Below, in pieces: positions 48,326 through 56,666 of a DNA stretch of 64,000 nt; the stretch's first letter is position 1, and each line of letters begins with the position of its first letter. The stretch lies in NCBI GenBank assembly GCA_001418405.1, contig LIQL01000042.1, positions 46,827-110,826 on the forward strand. The letters run 5' to 3'. The notes beneath the pieces are model-generated. The model was not told the origin of the DNA and did not search any database. It saw only the letters and a program-made list of their open reading frames with translations. This DNA comes from Streptomyces diastatochromogenes (lineage in GTDB: Bacteria; Actinomycetota; Actinomycetes; Streptomycetales; Streptomycetaceae). The translations under genes were made by a program, and so were the position numbers.

Positions 48326-49102
48326 TCAGGCGCAGGCAGCGGGCCACAGGCCGAGAGTCGCCGCGCACTGCCGCGCCTCGTCGTACTGCTCCGTGGTGAG
48401 CTTCCCGATCGTGGCCAAGCCGCTCAGGTACGTACGTGTCCGCTCACCGGAAGCGAGCCACCCGTCGACCTTCACGGTGCCGGGCTGCGAGCCGAAGGTG
48501 GTCCACACCAGCGTCTCGCCCGCGATCTCATTGAGTCGCGCTGCTGCCTCCCGTTGGGGACGCTGGGCCTCCTGGATACGTGCCCACAGTGCCGCGGCGG
48601 CGGCCTTCTCTTCCTGCTCCTCCGTCTCCGCTGCCGCATATGCGTGCTGCCAGTTCTCGAAGTCGCCATGAGCGCCGACCTGCTGGTGAAGTTCGGGAAG
48701 TGCCGCCAGACGGATCATCCGGCGGGTCTTCGTGACCACATGCATGCGATGCTCCGGCGGTGACGAGTGCCAACCCGCACCGAGCTGGGTCAGGTCGGGG
48801 GTTCCGTTCCACGTCCCGTCGGGCACCGCGATTGGGTGGGCACGGATCGATTTCCCGGCAACGGAGATAACTCTCCACACGGCTCTGCTGTTCTCAACGG
48901 CTTCCCGCACCGTGCACCCGTCAACGCTGGAGGTGCTGGCCTGCTCGTGCTGGAAGGCGAGCAGGATCAGGTCGTCAACGCTCAGTTCCTCGGTGGTGCG
49001 CACCAAGGTGACGTGCGGGCGGTCCTTCGTCTGCGACCAGAGGTCCAGCCAGATTCCTCGTGCGAGGGATGCCGCCTGATTCATGGCGGGCGACGTCGTC
49101 AC
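48326..49102 (-). CDS. Paralogue family member 1, 258 aa
   Basis: GTG with GGAG at seven bases. Shares with the 49369 and 52787 genes an N-terminal ARGIWLDLW motif, a DDLILL strand, a VISVAGKSIR segment, RMIRLAALPELHQQVGAHGDFENWQHAYAAAE and a C-terminal YLSGLATIGKLT. The fold appears to be a beta N-terminal half, a central coiled coil and an alpha C-terminal half. No catalytic signature. Class A promoter at 49161-49204. Confidence 0.8.
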   Translation of the reverse strand: MTTSPAMNQAASLARGIWLDLWSQTKDRPHVTLVRTTEELSVDDLILLAFQHEQASTSSVDGCTVREAVENSRAVWRVISVAGKSIRAHPIAVPDGTWNGTPDLTQLGAGWHSSPPEHRMHVVTKTRRMIRLAALPELHQQVGAHGDFENWQHAYAAAETEEQEEKAAAAALWARIQEAQRPQREAAARLNEIAGETLVWTTFGSQPGTVKVDGWLASGERTRTYLSGLATIGKLTTEQYDEARQCAATLGLWPAACA

Positions 49103-49160
49103 AGCAGTCTCCAGGGTGAGTAAGCGGGCAGCCACGCGGCGTCGGTGCCGCGGCCGAGCG

Positions 49161-49204
49161 CACGGTAGGTGGTGAATCGGTCGTCGTGCCGGAGCGCGCG
49201 AACT
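49161..49204 (-). promoter_or_regulatory. Class A promoter
   Basis: Minus strand GAGTTCGC, 30 bases, then TACCGTG. Confidence 0.55.
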
Positions 49205-49317
49205 CGGGGAAGTCCGGGCCAACTCCTCACCGCTCGCGACGGGGTGGGGTGGGGTGGACAGCGCGGCGGGGTTCTTCCCTAGCCCGGCCATCGGGTCCCT
49301 ACCGCCCCTCAACGCAC

Positions 49318-49358
49318 ACTGCTCTCACCGACTCCGTGAAGAATCCGGTGAGAGCAGT
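49318..49358 (-). terminator. Hairpin terminator
   Basis: ACTGCTCTCACCG / CGGTGAGAGCAGT, 10 bases past the stop of paralogue 2. Confidence 0.8.
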
Positions 49359-49368
49359 TCGGGCGGCG

Positions 49369-50235
49369 CTACTGCGCCGCGGGGATCACCTCAGCGATGG
49401 TCAGCTGCTCGTGAACGAGTGCGTACTCATCATCGGCGAGCTTCCCCAGAGCGTGCAGGCCCGCGATGTGCACCCGTAGACGACCCGGCTCCCGGAAGAA
49501 GTAGTACGACTCACTGTCCGCCATGCATATGCGGCCGCGGGCGTCCTTGCGGAACATACGGAAGCCCATCGCCCGGTTCACGATGTCAGCGATCTGGCGG
49601 AGTGCCTGCTGCCTCGTCTCCTCCTCGGCGAGGTACTTGGCGGTGGCGTCCTTCGCCTCCTGCTGAGCAGCCTTTGCCTCCTCGTACGCCTTCGCCCACG
49701 CGCTGAAGCGGTGGTGCTCCGTGATCTTCTGGTGAATCTCCTGCATGGTGCCGAGACGGCCGATGCGCCGGGTCTTGGCCTTCAGGGTGAGCGTGGTCGG
49801 GGTGGGGTCGTAGGAGCGCTGGGCGAAGCCCGACAGGTCGCATTCCCAGCCGTCGTGCGGCGTCGGGATCATGACGACGGAGATGGTCTTGGCGGTCTTG
49901 GCAACGATCTTGCCGACCTGGGGCACGGGGTGCAAACCCATCACTTCCCGGCCGGTGAGTACGCCCAGGACGTCGTAGGCGATAGCGCGCTCTCCAGCAG
50001 TGTCGATGATGACCACGAGGTCATCGACTGCCACGTCGGCCGTCTCCGTGACCGCCGGGATTCGGGCGTCTGTGGCGGGCAGCTGGCCCAGCATGATCCG
50101 GCTGCGCGGGGTGTCGCGCGGCACCGAGTCGTGAGGCCACAGGTCGCGCCACAGCTCAACCGAGTCGTGGGCGACCAGGCGCTGTGCCTTCTCGAGTCGG
50201 CGGGTGTACTTCTCGTCGATGTAGACACGCTGCAT
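49369..50235 (-). CDS. Paralogue family member 2, 288 aa
   Basis: ATG (MQRVYIDEKYTRRLEKA) with GGGAGG. Shares ELWRDLWPHD, VDDLVVII, KTISVVMIPTPHDGWECDL, RRIGRLGTMQEIHQKITEHH and HIAGLHALGKLADDEY with the other two copies. It has a longer coiled coil and an extra RMFRKDARGRICMADSESYYF segment before the C-terminal motif. Function unknown. Class A promoter at 50288-50331. Confidence 0.8.
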   Translation of the reverse strand: MQRVYIDEKYTRRLEKAQRLVAHDSVELWRDLWPHDSVPRDTPRSRIMLGQLPATDARIPAVTETADVAVDDLVVIIDTAGERAIAYDVLGVLTGREVMGLHPVPQVGKIVAKTAKTISVVMIPTPHDGWECDLSGFAQRSYDPTPTTLTLKAKTRRIGRLGTMQEIHQKITEHHRFSAWAKAYEEAKAAQQEAKDATAKYLAEEETRQQALRQIADIVNRAMGFRMFRKDARGRICMADSESYYFFREPGRLRVHIAGLHALGKLADDEYALVHEQLTIAEVIPAAQ

Positions 50236-50287
50236 AGGGCTGGCCTCCCGGGCCTGGTTCATGTTCGTGATCAGGACTTGCGACTCA

Positions 50288-50331
50288 GAAGCTAGGTGGC
50301 CTCTGCCTGGCCGATGGCCTCCGCGCGAATT
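50288..50331 (-). promoter_or_regulatory. Class A promoter
   Basis: Minus strand GGAATTCGC, 30 bases, then TAGCTTC. Confidence 0.65.
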
Positions 50332-50490
50332 CCTCCCAGCCGTACAAACCGCGCCCGCCGGCGGTACTGCAGGGAACCGGGGTCTTGCTGCGGACAGGGC
50401 CGGCCCCACTTCTCCTCGGTCGTCACCTACCGGTCCTGTCTGTACCTCCGTGTGGCACTGGAAGCGTGTCCCGACGCCCCAGCCACGCGA

Positions 50491-50526
50491 CCGGGGCCCG
50501 TCTCGATCATTCGAGACGGGCCCCGG
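50491..50526 (-). terminator. Perfect hairpin terminator
   Basis: CCGGGGCCCGTCTCGA and its complement around TCAT. Confidence 0.85.
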
Positions 50527-50538
50527 TGGGTCGTCGTG

Positions 50539-51234
50539 TCAGCGTCGGCAGTCGACCCCGATCACCAGATGGTCGTCGGGCAGAGCGTCTAGATAGGCGT
50601 TGACGTGCTGGTGGTAGGCGGAGCTGCCGGTCTCCACGGCGTCGTCGTCGTTGAGCCAAGCCGGGTCGGTGTGCCAGGTGCCGTCGAGTTCCAGCAGGCT
50701 ACGGCCGGGCACCGCCCGGCCGCGGGCACGGGCGATGAATCCGGCGCGGTCCATCACCACCAGCGCAGCCTCCTCGTCCCGCTGCCGGTTCCGTGATCCC
50801 TTGATGTCTTCCAGGACGCGCAGCTGGGGCTGCTCTCGGAAGGCCATGAGCGCCCGGAAGGAGTCGGTGGGTTGTTCATCGACGTACTTCGCCCAGGGGC
50901 GGGCCGGAGGCATCTCGGCGGTGGCATCCGTCCACGCGTCGTACAGGGCGGCGGCTTTGGCGGCGGCTTGATCGCGCATGGCGTCCAGGTCGAGACGGCC
51001 TATGGGCCCGCCCGCGACGCGCGGCCCCTCAGTTCCGCGTGCTCGGATAAGCCGGACGTCGGCGGTGCTCTGCGGGCTGCGCAGCGGGAAGTGCTCGGTG
51101 TACCTGCCGCTGTAGATCTCGTAGCTGTCGTAGTACCGGCGCACCTTCCACAGCGCGCTGCGGAGCCTTGTGTCGATCTTGTAGGCGGAGGCGGGCATCG
51201 CGGGGAGGCAGATCAGGGCGTGACGGGAGGCCAT
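50539..51234 (-). CDS. Hypothetical protein, 231 aa
   Basis: ATG (MASRHALICLPAMPASAYK); ribosome site weak. Helical, with LRSALWKVRRYYDSYEIYSG, an acidic/Arg centre (LDLDAMRDQAAAKAAALYDAW), then RQRDEEAALVVMDRAGFIARARG and a C-terminal AYLDALPDDHLVIGVDC. No motif recognised. It follows the 97-aa gene and a weak hairpin, so it may be co-transcribed with that gene. Confidence 0.72.
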   Translation of the reverse strand: MASRHALICLPAMPASAYKIDTRLRSALWKVRRYYDSYEIYSGRYTEHFPLRSPQSTADVRLIRARGTEGPRVAGGPIGRLDLDAMRDQAAAKAAALYDAWTDATAEMPPARPWAKYVDEQPTDSFRALMAFREQPQLRVLEDIKGSRNRQRDEEAALVVMDRAGFIARARGRAVPGRSLLELDGTWHTDPAWLNDDDAVETGSSAYHQHVNAYLDALPDDHLVIGVDCRR

Positions 51235-51288
51235 GGGGTGCTGTATCCGTTCGGGTTGAGGCCGGTGTGACGTGCTGAGGCAGGCCAA

Positions 51289-51322
51289 GACCCGGGGAAC
51301 AGCGCTCACTGTCCCCCGGGTC
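51289..51322 (-). terminator. Hairpin
   Basis: GACCCGGGG... / ...CCCCGGGTC arms with internal mismatches, just past the 97-aa gene. Confidence 0.5.
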
Positions 51323-51327
51323 AGCGG

Positions 51328-51621
51328 TCAGACCGTCGCCGGAAGGGCGTGGTGCCGGTACGACAGGGAGCGCAGGGAGGCGGCTATCTCGGCGGTCGCA
51401 TCGGCCGTCGGGATCTCGGCGATGACAACCCCGGCGACGTGGCGCTGCTGCGGCATCAGGGCCCAGCGCACGTCCTCAAAGCCGTAGATCAGCGGAGTGA
51501 TCGTGATGCGGTCGTACAGCGGGGTAATCGCGGTGACCTGGTCGAAGGACGCGGTGACCGTCCACCCGCTCCCGAGCGTGTTGCCAAGGGCAGTGGCCAG
51601 GGTGTCGATGTTCATGGTCAT
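51328..51621 (-). CDS. Hypothetical protein, 97 aa
   Basis: ATG with GGAGGAG. DTLATALGNTLGSGWTVTASFDQVTAITPLYDRITITPLIYG forms a helix followed by strands. Then VRWALMPQQRHVAGVVIAEI and a C-terminal helix. A small alpha/beta domain of unknown family, behind one of the best class A promoters. Confidence 0.78.
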   Translation of the reverse strand: MTMNIDTLATALGNTLGSGWTVTASFDQVTAITPLYDRITITPLIYGFEDVRWALMPQQRHVAGVVIAEIPTADATAEIAASLRSLSYRHHALPATV

Positions 51622-51661
51622 CGCGTTCTCCTCCGTGCGTTCAACTCGTGCTGGCACGGCA

Positions 51662-51704
51662 GAAGTTAGGTTTTGCACCGGTCGCCGCCGATTTCTTGCG
51701 AATT
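51662..51704 (-). promoter_or_regulatory. Class A promoter (reference copy)
   Basis: Minus strand GGAATTCGC, 29 bases, then TAACTTC, matching the consensus at both halves. Confidence 0.7.
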
Positions 51705-51747
51705 CCGGTGTGCAGCTCGACCCGGTCTTTCAACGGAAGTCAGTACT

Positions 51748-51792
51748 TGCGGGGAGGGCGCCGGCCGGACAGCCGGGCTGCTCCTCCCCGCA
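51748..51792 (-). terminator. Hairpin terminator
   Basis: TGCGGGGAG / CTCCCCGCA arms. The long loop contains a CTGTCCG (minus). Confidence 0.55.
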
Positions 51793-51854
51793 GTCGGCAG
51801 GTGCGTCCGGGGTGAGGGATAAGGCATCCCGCGGGCGGCGGCACCACTTCATGC

Positions 51855-52292
51855 TCAGCACGGGGAACCGCCCTCGCGGACGGTGAAGTCCCCGAATCCG
51901 TCCCGGATGATCCAGTCACCGATCAGCGCGATCGTCTGGTGCCCATCCGGACCCACAGCCAGGCCGAGGACCGCACTGCCCGTGTCAGCCGGGCCGTGGA
52001 ACAGCGTGCTCGGCTGACACCAGGCGTGCAGCTCGTTCACCGTCTCGGCTGTGACCTGCCGCCCCTGTGGGGCGTAGTCGAAGTGCGGGACCCCGGCGAT
52101 GACCATGGCGTTGCAGAACCGGCATCGATACTGGCCCAGGGGCGCGTGGGTGAGTGTCTGCGGCTCCCACGGCCACGGACATCTCCGGCCGAGCTCGTTG
52201 AGCGGCGCGGTGATTCCAAGGTTCGTCGACAGGTCGAGGTCTGCTGCCTCCTTCGGGTCGATGTCCTGCCAGCGTTGTGTCGGATCCGGCAT
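51855..52292 (-). CDS. Hypothetical protein with CxxC, 145 aa
   Basis: ATG with CTGGAGGGG. Acidic start (RWQDIDPKEAADLDLSTN), then GQYRCRFCNAMVIAG (one CxxC), HAWCQPST and a beta C-terminus (GHQTIALIGDWIIRDGFGDF). Possibly a half zinc ribbon. It shares the class A promoter at 52565 with the 42-aa gene. Confidence 0.75.
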   Translation of the reverse strand: MPDPTQRWQDIDPKEAADLDLSTNLGITAPLNELGRRCPWPWEPQTLTHAPLGQYRCRFCNAMVIAGVPHFDYAPQGRQVTAETVNELHAWCQPSTLFHGPADTGSAVLGLAVGPDGHQTIALIGDWIIRDGFGDFTVREGGSPC

Positions 52293-52394
52293 AGTGCCCC
52301 TCCAGGATGCGGGTGAGAAAAGGGGTGTGGCCTTCAGAGAGGTGGTTCGCCCGGCGGCTTGGGCGCGCAGGGCAGGGGTGGCTTCGATGGGGTG

Positions 52395-52523
52395 TCAGTA
52401 CGGCCGGTCGTAGGGGCTCATGCCGTTCGGGCACCAGTCCCTGCACGGCATCCCGACCGGCGCCTGGCAGTCCTCGCAGGGCAGTTCCTGGTCGTCCGGG
52501 TAGAGGTAGGGGTGCAACGGCAT
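52395..52523 (-). CDS. 42-aa zinc-binding peptide
   Basis: MPLHPYLYPDDQELPCEDCQ then APVGMPCRDWCPN. The CxxC-x(5)-GxPCrxxC arrangement resembles short actinomycete zinc proteins (CPxCxxxxGxPC). A Tyr-rich ends-with-DRPY tail. ATG about 40 bases after the class A -10; no strong Shine-Dalgarno. Confidence 0.6.
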   Translation of the reverse strand: MPLHPYLYPDDQELPCEDCQAPVGMPCRDWCPNGMSPYDRPY

Positions 52524-52564
52524 GGGTGTTCTGCTCTCTGAAGGGCTGGGCTCGGTGTTGCCCG

Positions 52565-52608
52565 GAAGGTAGGCCGGTGTCGCTGTGGGTCTGGAGCTCT
52601 CGCGAATC
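52565..52608 (-). promoter_or_regulatory. Class A promoter
   Basis: Minus strand GAGATTCGC, 30 bases, then TACCTTC. Confidence 0.65.
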
Positions 52609-52740
52609 TCCGCGCGGCCGGCTTGCACAGGCCCGCGGTGTCAGCCGGCGTGCGTCGGACAGCTTCCGGCTACGGCCCGCCGGGCAGCCCATGACGACGG
52701 CCCGAACGCGGTGGACAGGACCGGCCGCGCCCGGCAATGC

Positions 52741-52780
52741 CTTCTTCCGCCCGCCGGAGAACAACGGCAGGCGGAAGAAG
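52741..52780 (-). terminator. Hairpin terminator
   Basis: CTTCTTCCGCC / GGCGGAAGAAG, six bases past paralogue 3. Confidence 0.75.
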
Positions 52781-52786
52781 TGCGAC

Positions 52787-53584
52787 TCAGTAGCCGATCG
52801 TCTCGGCCAGCTCGTACGCCTCGGTGAGAACGGCGTCGGTGAGCTGGCCAACGGCGTGAAGACCAGCCAGGTAGGTCCGCAGCCGCCCGGCATCCGCCAG
52901 CCACGGGACGGTGAGCTGCACATCGCCGTAGACGAAGCAGGCCAGGTCCTCACCAGTGACCTCGTTGAGCCGCTGGACGGCCACCTCGACAGGCCGCCAC
53001 TGGGCCTGCTGGTTCTCCAGATGGGCCTGAGCACGCGCCAGGTTCTCCGCGTGGACGGTCGCGGCCCGGGTGTAAGCCTCCCGCCACTCGCCGAAGGCGT
53101 GATGCTTGGTGATCCGCTGGCGCACGTCCTGGATGGACCCGAGCCTTCCGATCACTCGGGATGAGGCACTCAGCCGGATACGTGTGACCTCGGCGCCAAC
53201 CTGCGGGTCCCCGAAGCACTCCAGATCAACATCCCAGCCGCTCAGGGGTGTCACGGTCAGCATCCGGATCGTCAGGGTCTTGGCGGTGGCGGACTCCACG
53301 CGGGCCAGCCTGGTCCAGGGCTCGTCAACGGCCTCGCGCACCGTGTGGGTGTGCAGGAACCGCGCCTGGATGGACGACGCGGGTTCCGCGATGAGGATCA
53401 GGTCGCCGTGCTTGACGTCGCTGCCCACGGTGACCGTCTGCACCCGCACGTCCGCAGAAGGCAGATCCTTGTCCTGGTATCGAATCGACGGGTACTTCCG
53501 CTCCAAGTCCTGGTGGGGCCACAGGTCCTGCCAGATGGCGAGTCCGAGGTTGTAGGCGGTCGTCATCGGGTTCTTCGCGTTCAC
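52787..53584 (-). CDS. Paralogue family member 3, 265 aa
   Basis: GTG with GAGGAAGG (ATG at 53605 is unsupported). Shares LAIWQDLWPHQ, KHGDLILIAEP, TVREAVDEPW, TLTIRMLTVTPLSGWDVDL, RVIGRLGSIQDVRQRITKHH and TYLAGLHAVGQLT with the two other copies. It is closest to member 1 at the VREAV...W step and to member 2 at the GWD/ECDL step. Class A promoter at 53664-53706. Confidence 0.82.
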   Translation of the reverse strand: MNAKNPMTTAYNLGLAIWQDLWPHQDLERKYPSIRYQDKDLPSADVRVQTVTVGSDVKHGDLILIAEPASSIQARFLHTHTVREAVDEPWTRLARVESATAKTLTIRMLTVTPLSGWDVDLECFGDPQVGAEVTRIRLSASSRVIGRLGSIQDVRQRITKHHAFGEWREAYTRAATVHAENLARAQAHLENQQAQWRPVEVAVQRLNEVTGEDLACFVYGDVQLTVPWLADAGRLRTYLAGLHAVGQLTDAVLTEAYELAETIGY

Positions 53585-53663
53585 GGGGTGGGCCTTCCTC
53601 GGCATGGTGGCGGTTCGGAGACATCAAGCCCCGCGGCCGCTGTTGCCCGGGACTGACACGTCG

Positions 53664-53706
53664 GAAGGTAGGCCGGGGCCGCTTGGTGACCGAGGCCCGG
53701 CGAAGT
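53664..53706 (-). promoter_or_regulatory. Class A promoter
   Basis: Minus strand GGACTTCGC, 29 bases, then TACCTTC. Confidence 0.6.
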
Positions 53707-53888
53707 CCGCCCTACCCCGAAGGCTCCGGCGCGGCAGGGTGTTACTCGACGGTGGCCGGCTGACGGACAGCGTCACCGGATCGCGGAGCAGGGTGCGCCC
53801 GTTTCACCACAGGTCCGTGCTGGCTGATCGAGGTCGCCCGCCTTCCCCACGGCGGTCTCCGCCCGTGGCGGGGCCTCACCGCCCGCTG

Positions 53889-54722
53889 TTACTGGGCGGC
53901 GCTCGTGGATACCCGGCTCAGGTACGGTCGGTGCCCCGGGAAGACCCGGACCGTCCACACCATCCCCGTCGGGTCCTTGAAGGACGATTCACCTTCCTGC
54001 TCGGGCAGCGTGAAACCCGACCTCTCCAGGTGCGTCACCAACTGGTCGATCACCTCAGCGGTGTTGGCCTGGTTCATGGCCAGTCCGAGTTCCTGTCGGG
54101 CGTACAGCCACGCCGCGTGGGAACTGACGACGAACGGCAAAGCATCCTGCGCAGCCAGGAACCATCCCTTCTCCTTACGGGGCCGAGTTCGAGGGCGAGC
54201 TGACTGCGATCGACTCGCGACCCCGGCCTTCATCTGGGCGTAGGTGCGCTCCACGTGAAGGGTCTGGTATCCGGTGACAACCGCCGCCTCGGGGTTCAGG
54301 GTGACCAGGTACCCCAACCGTCCCGGGCGCAGTCTCCACACACCCGTCTGCGCATGCCGCAGGACCGTCCCCGCCCCGGGGACGAGCAGGTCTTCCAACA
54401 GAGATCGGATCTGGGCCTCGGCAGTGCGGCGGTCCCCTCCGTGGAACCTGATGAAATGCCCGACCGCTGCCCGGGAGACTTCCACCTCGTATGCCTCGTC
54501 GGACTCCAGCGGGCGCACATTGGCGACCTGCCACAACGACGCCGGGCGGTCAGCCTGCTCGTGCACGAGCTGATTCTGCTGGGGCAGTCCAGCTTCGGCA
54601 CGGACGAACCCGTCACACGACCGGCACCAGCCGTCCGCCGTCACCGTCCGGTTGGCGCACCGGGAGCCGTCCTTGCTGAAGCGGCGGCACTGCCGGGCGG
54701 GCGGCTGAGGGACTGCGGTCAT
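53889..54722 (-). CDS. Hypothetical protein with N-terminal zinc finger, 277 aa
   Basis: ATG with AAGGA at seven bases (GTG at 54725 is too close to it). Opens with CRRFSKDGSRCANRTV then WCRSCDGF, a four-Cys zinc site. Next are ESDEAYEVEVSRAAVGHFIRF, AEAQIRSLLEDLLVPGAGTVL and a basic linker (SRSQSARPRTRPRKEKG). The C-terminal domain has LPFVVSSHAAWLYARQELG and ANTAEVIDQLVTHLERSGF. Possibly a DNA- or RNA-associated regulator. Family unknown. Confidence 0.78.
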   Translation of the reverse strand: MTAVPQPPARQCRRFSKDGSRCANRTVTADGWCRSCDGFVRAEAGLPQQNQLVHEQADRPASLWQVANVRPLESDEAYEVEVSRAAVGHFIRFHGGDRRTAEAQIRSLLEDLLVPGAGTVLRHAQTGVWRLRPGRLGYLVTLNPEAAVVTGYQTLHVERTYAQMKAGVASRSQSARPRTRPRKEKGWFLAAQDALPFVVSSHAAWLYARQELGLAMNQANTAEVIDQLVTHLERSGFTLPEQEGESSFKDPTGMVWTVRVFPGHRPYLSRVSTSAAQ

Positions 54723-54926
54723 CACTGGATCCTTGCTGCAAGGCGGAGCGCAGGCTCTTGGGGCTGGCCTGCTGCTGGCTGACGCCCCGAACTGTGCGGT
54801 GGGCTCACGGCGATGACGGCACGTACGCGAATCCGCCGCTGCGGGCGGCCGCTGTCAGCCAGCAAGCCGGCCGAGGCCTCGCGGACAGCCGCCCGTTACC
54901 GCAAGGTTCCCCGCCGCGAGCGGCGA

Positions 54927-55793
54927 TCACGACTGCTCGGGTGGCAACCTGTCGGCAGTCCGCTCGATAAGACCCTTGAGAAGCACCGAGATGAGTTCTG
55001 CGGGCTCGGCGCTCTGCAACAGCCGATCCTCCGCGTGCCGCGCGTGCTCCCGCGCCGCTTCACGGTGCTTGATGCCCAGGGCAGGGTCATAAGAACGGCT
55101 CTCCCGAAGCCGCACGGCAGCCTGCTGGAGGTGGTGTTGAACCTCAACGGGCAGCAGCTCCAGCGCAGGCTGCCGCCCCAGTGGGAGCGGGTGCACGGTG
55201 TGCTCGGCGACCAGGTGCGCTTCACGGCGGAAGACCGCCTCACGGTGGCGGGCCCCCCAGAACACCTCGCCGTGCTCGCGGCAGCTGACGACGAAGTCGA
55301 TGAACGGCCCGGCGGGCAGTTCATCAACGCGGACACTTTCGTCCTTCGTGACGTCGCCGACGATGAACACGCCGTCCGCCGGCTCCTCCACCCACCAGCA
55401 GTCACAGGTCCGTGTTCGGTGAGGCTCCACTTCATGTACGTCCTGGCAGTCGTGGAACCGCCCGCCTTCATCGACAACGAGGGTTCCCCGGCCACGCTCG
55501 TCGGACTCGAACTTCGCTGTGGTCCGCAGGGAGCGGCCCTGGCGGCGGGCGATCAACTCCATGCCACGCAGGATCTGGCCCCATATGCTCTCGCCTGCCC
55601 AGCCGTCCGTATCCGCGACCGCTTCGATCTCAACGAGGGCTCGCTCAGCACCGGCACCGGTGTAGCGGCAGGTGATCACCTCGGGGAGAAACCGCAAGGC
55701 ATCGTGCTCGGCCGGGATGACGCTCAGGGGGACGGGCCTGTCGAAGCCGATCGGCCCTAGGTACGTCATCTCGTACTCGTCGTCCAGCGACAT
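54927..55793 (-). CDS. Hypothetical protein, 288 aa
   Basis: ATG with GAAGGAG. Acidic, mixed alpha/beta. Pieces seen are PVPLSVIPAEHDALRFLPEVI, ADTDGWAGESIWGQILRGM, HRTRTCDCWWVEEPADGVFIVGDV and SCREHGEVFWGARHREAVFRREAH. A C-terminal helical half has LQQAAVRLRESRSYDPALG and LISVLLKGLIERTADRL. One CxC. No family recognised. The nearest class A promoter lies about 290 bases upstream with a hairpin in between. Confidence 0.75.
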   Translation of the reverse strand: MSLDDEYEMTYLGPIGFDRPVPLSVIPAEHDALRFLPEVITCRYTGAGAERALVEIEAVADTDGWAGESIWGQILRGMELIARRQGRSLRTTAKFESDERGRGTLVVDEGGRFHDCQDVHEVEPHRTRTCDCWWVEEPADGVFIVGDVTKDESVRVDELPAGPFIDFVVSCREHGEVFWGARHREAVFRREAHLVAEHTVHPLPLGRQPALELLPVEVQHHLQQAAVRLRESRSYDPALGIKHREAAREHARHAEDRLLQSAEPAELISVLLKGLIERTADRLPPEQS

Positions 55794-55862
55794 GAAGTGG
55801 AGGCTCCTTCAACTGCGGCCTGCTGCACCCGGTCATAGCGGTGACGAGCGCTCCGGGCGCAG

Positions 55863-56078
55863 AAAAAAGGAACGTGAGGACGGGAAGTGCCCGCCCGCTT
55901 CCGGGTGGGGAACGGGAAGCGGGCGGGGTGGCCGGGACGCTCCGGGGGGGGTGAAGCAGTCCCGGCCGAGCCGCCCTCCGTCGGGGCGGAAGGAGAGCGG
56001 CGGCTTCGAGGCCCCCGACGCATCGGGGCCAGTCGCTGTCAGGCTGGATCTCCGAAGCGCCATCCAGGCCGCCTGACA
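55863..56078 (-). ncRNA. Candidate small RNA or long leader
   Basis: A good class A promoter (56084-56126) fires leftward into about 150 bases without a convincing gene. It is followed by a strong hairpin (CCCGCCCGCTTCC / GGAAGCGGGCGGG, 55890-55927) and then a run of T on the minus strand near 55863-55868. The only frame (76 aa from 56063) is Pro/Ser/Arg-rich with a weak ribosome site. It may instead be the leader of the 288-aa gene. Confidence 0.4.
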
Positions 56079-56083
56079 GATCT

Positions 56084-56126
56084 GAAGTTACGTGCCGGGC
56101 CGTGTCAGTTCGAAGTCTCGCGAATT
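56084..56126 (-). promoter_or_regulatory. Class A promoter inside the LuxR-type gene end
   Basis: Minus strand GAAATTCGC, 29 bases, then TAACTTC. The distal half overlaps the last codons of the 117-aa regulator gene. Confidence 0.65.
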
Positions 56127-56458
56127 TCGGAGCCCGACCGCTCAGGTTCACCTGGCACGCTGTCGGACAGCAGCACACCGTGTGGCCTGGCTCCGTCGTC
56201 GGCCGGCGGGGTGTGTGCGATGGCTATGTCGCACGGCAGGAGGCCGCGACCGATCGCGATGACCGCCAGGTGCACCGTGTTCACCGCATCCAAGCTCCAA
56301 CGGGCGCTGCGGAGCGCGTTCTTCACAGCGGACGTGCTGATGCGGAGATGCCGGGCGACTCGGGTTTCCGGCTCACCCAGGACGGTGCGGCGCAAGACCT
56401 GGAGCTCCCGCTCGGTCAGCTCTCCTTTAGTGCGGGGCTTACGCCCGGGGCCTGCCAT
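56105..56458 (-). CDS. LuxR/GerE-type HTH protein, 117 aa
   Basis: ATG with GAGGA. The HTH (GELTERELQVLRRTVLGEPETRVARHLRISTSAVKNALRSARWSL split across residues 12-55) has the conserved LTxRExxVL start and the TxVxRHLxIxxxxVKNxL pattern of GerE/LuxR domains. No receiver domain. The rest is a short helix (AVNTVHLAVIAIGRGLL) and a polar tail. It is the only typical LuxR-type HTH in the window, so it is a candidate activator or repressor of the class A elements. That link is inference. Confidence 0.85.
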   Translation of the reverse strand: MAGPGRKPRTKGELTERELQVLRRTVLGEPETRVARHLRISTSAVKNALRSARWSLDAVNTVHLAVIAIGRGLLPCDIAIAHTPPADDGARPHGVLLSDSVPGEPERSGSEIRETSN

Positions 56459-56616
56459 CGTCCGTCCTCTTCCTCGAACCATCACCGCCAGCCCTCGCGG
56501 GGCCGCGTCCCCTTGATCTATCAGGCGGTCCGGCCAGCAACTCCAGGCCGGACTGCGTTCGCCCGGACAAGCTCGCTACGCCGGCGACACCGTCGAGTCC
56601 GCTTGGGCACGCCGGA

Positions 56617-56657
56617 GCAGGCCGTTGCCCAGCAGCGTGTGCTGAGCAACGGCCTGC
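56617..56657 (-). terminator. Hairpin terminator
   Basis: GCAGGCCGTTGC / GCAACGGCCTGC arms, nine bases past the 179-aa gene. Confidence 0.75.
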
Positions 56658-56666
56658 TGTGGGCGG

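Larger units (their letters stand above)
50236..50538. other. Intergenic region explained by promoter and terminator
   Basis: Contains the class A promoter of paralogue 2 (50288-50331), one CTGTCCG (minus) near 50392 and the terminator of the 231-aa gene. No additional ORF is supported. Confidence 0.5.
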
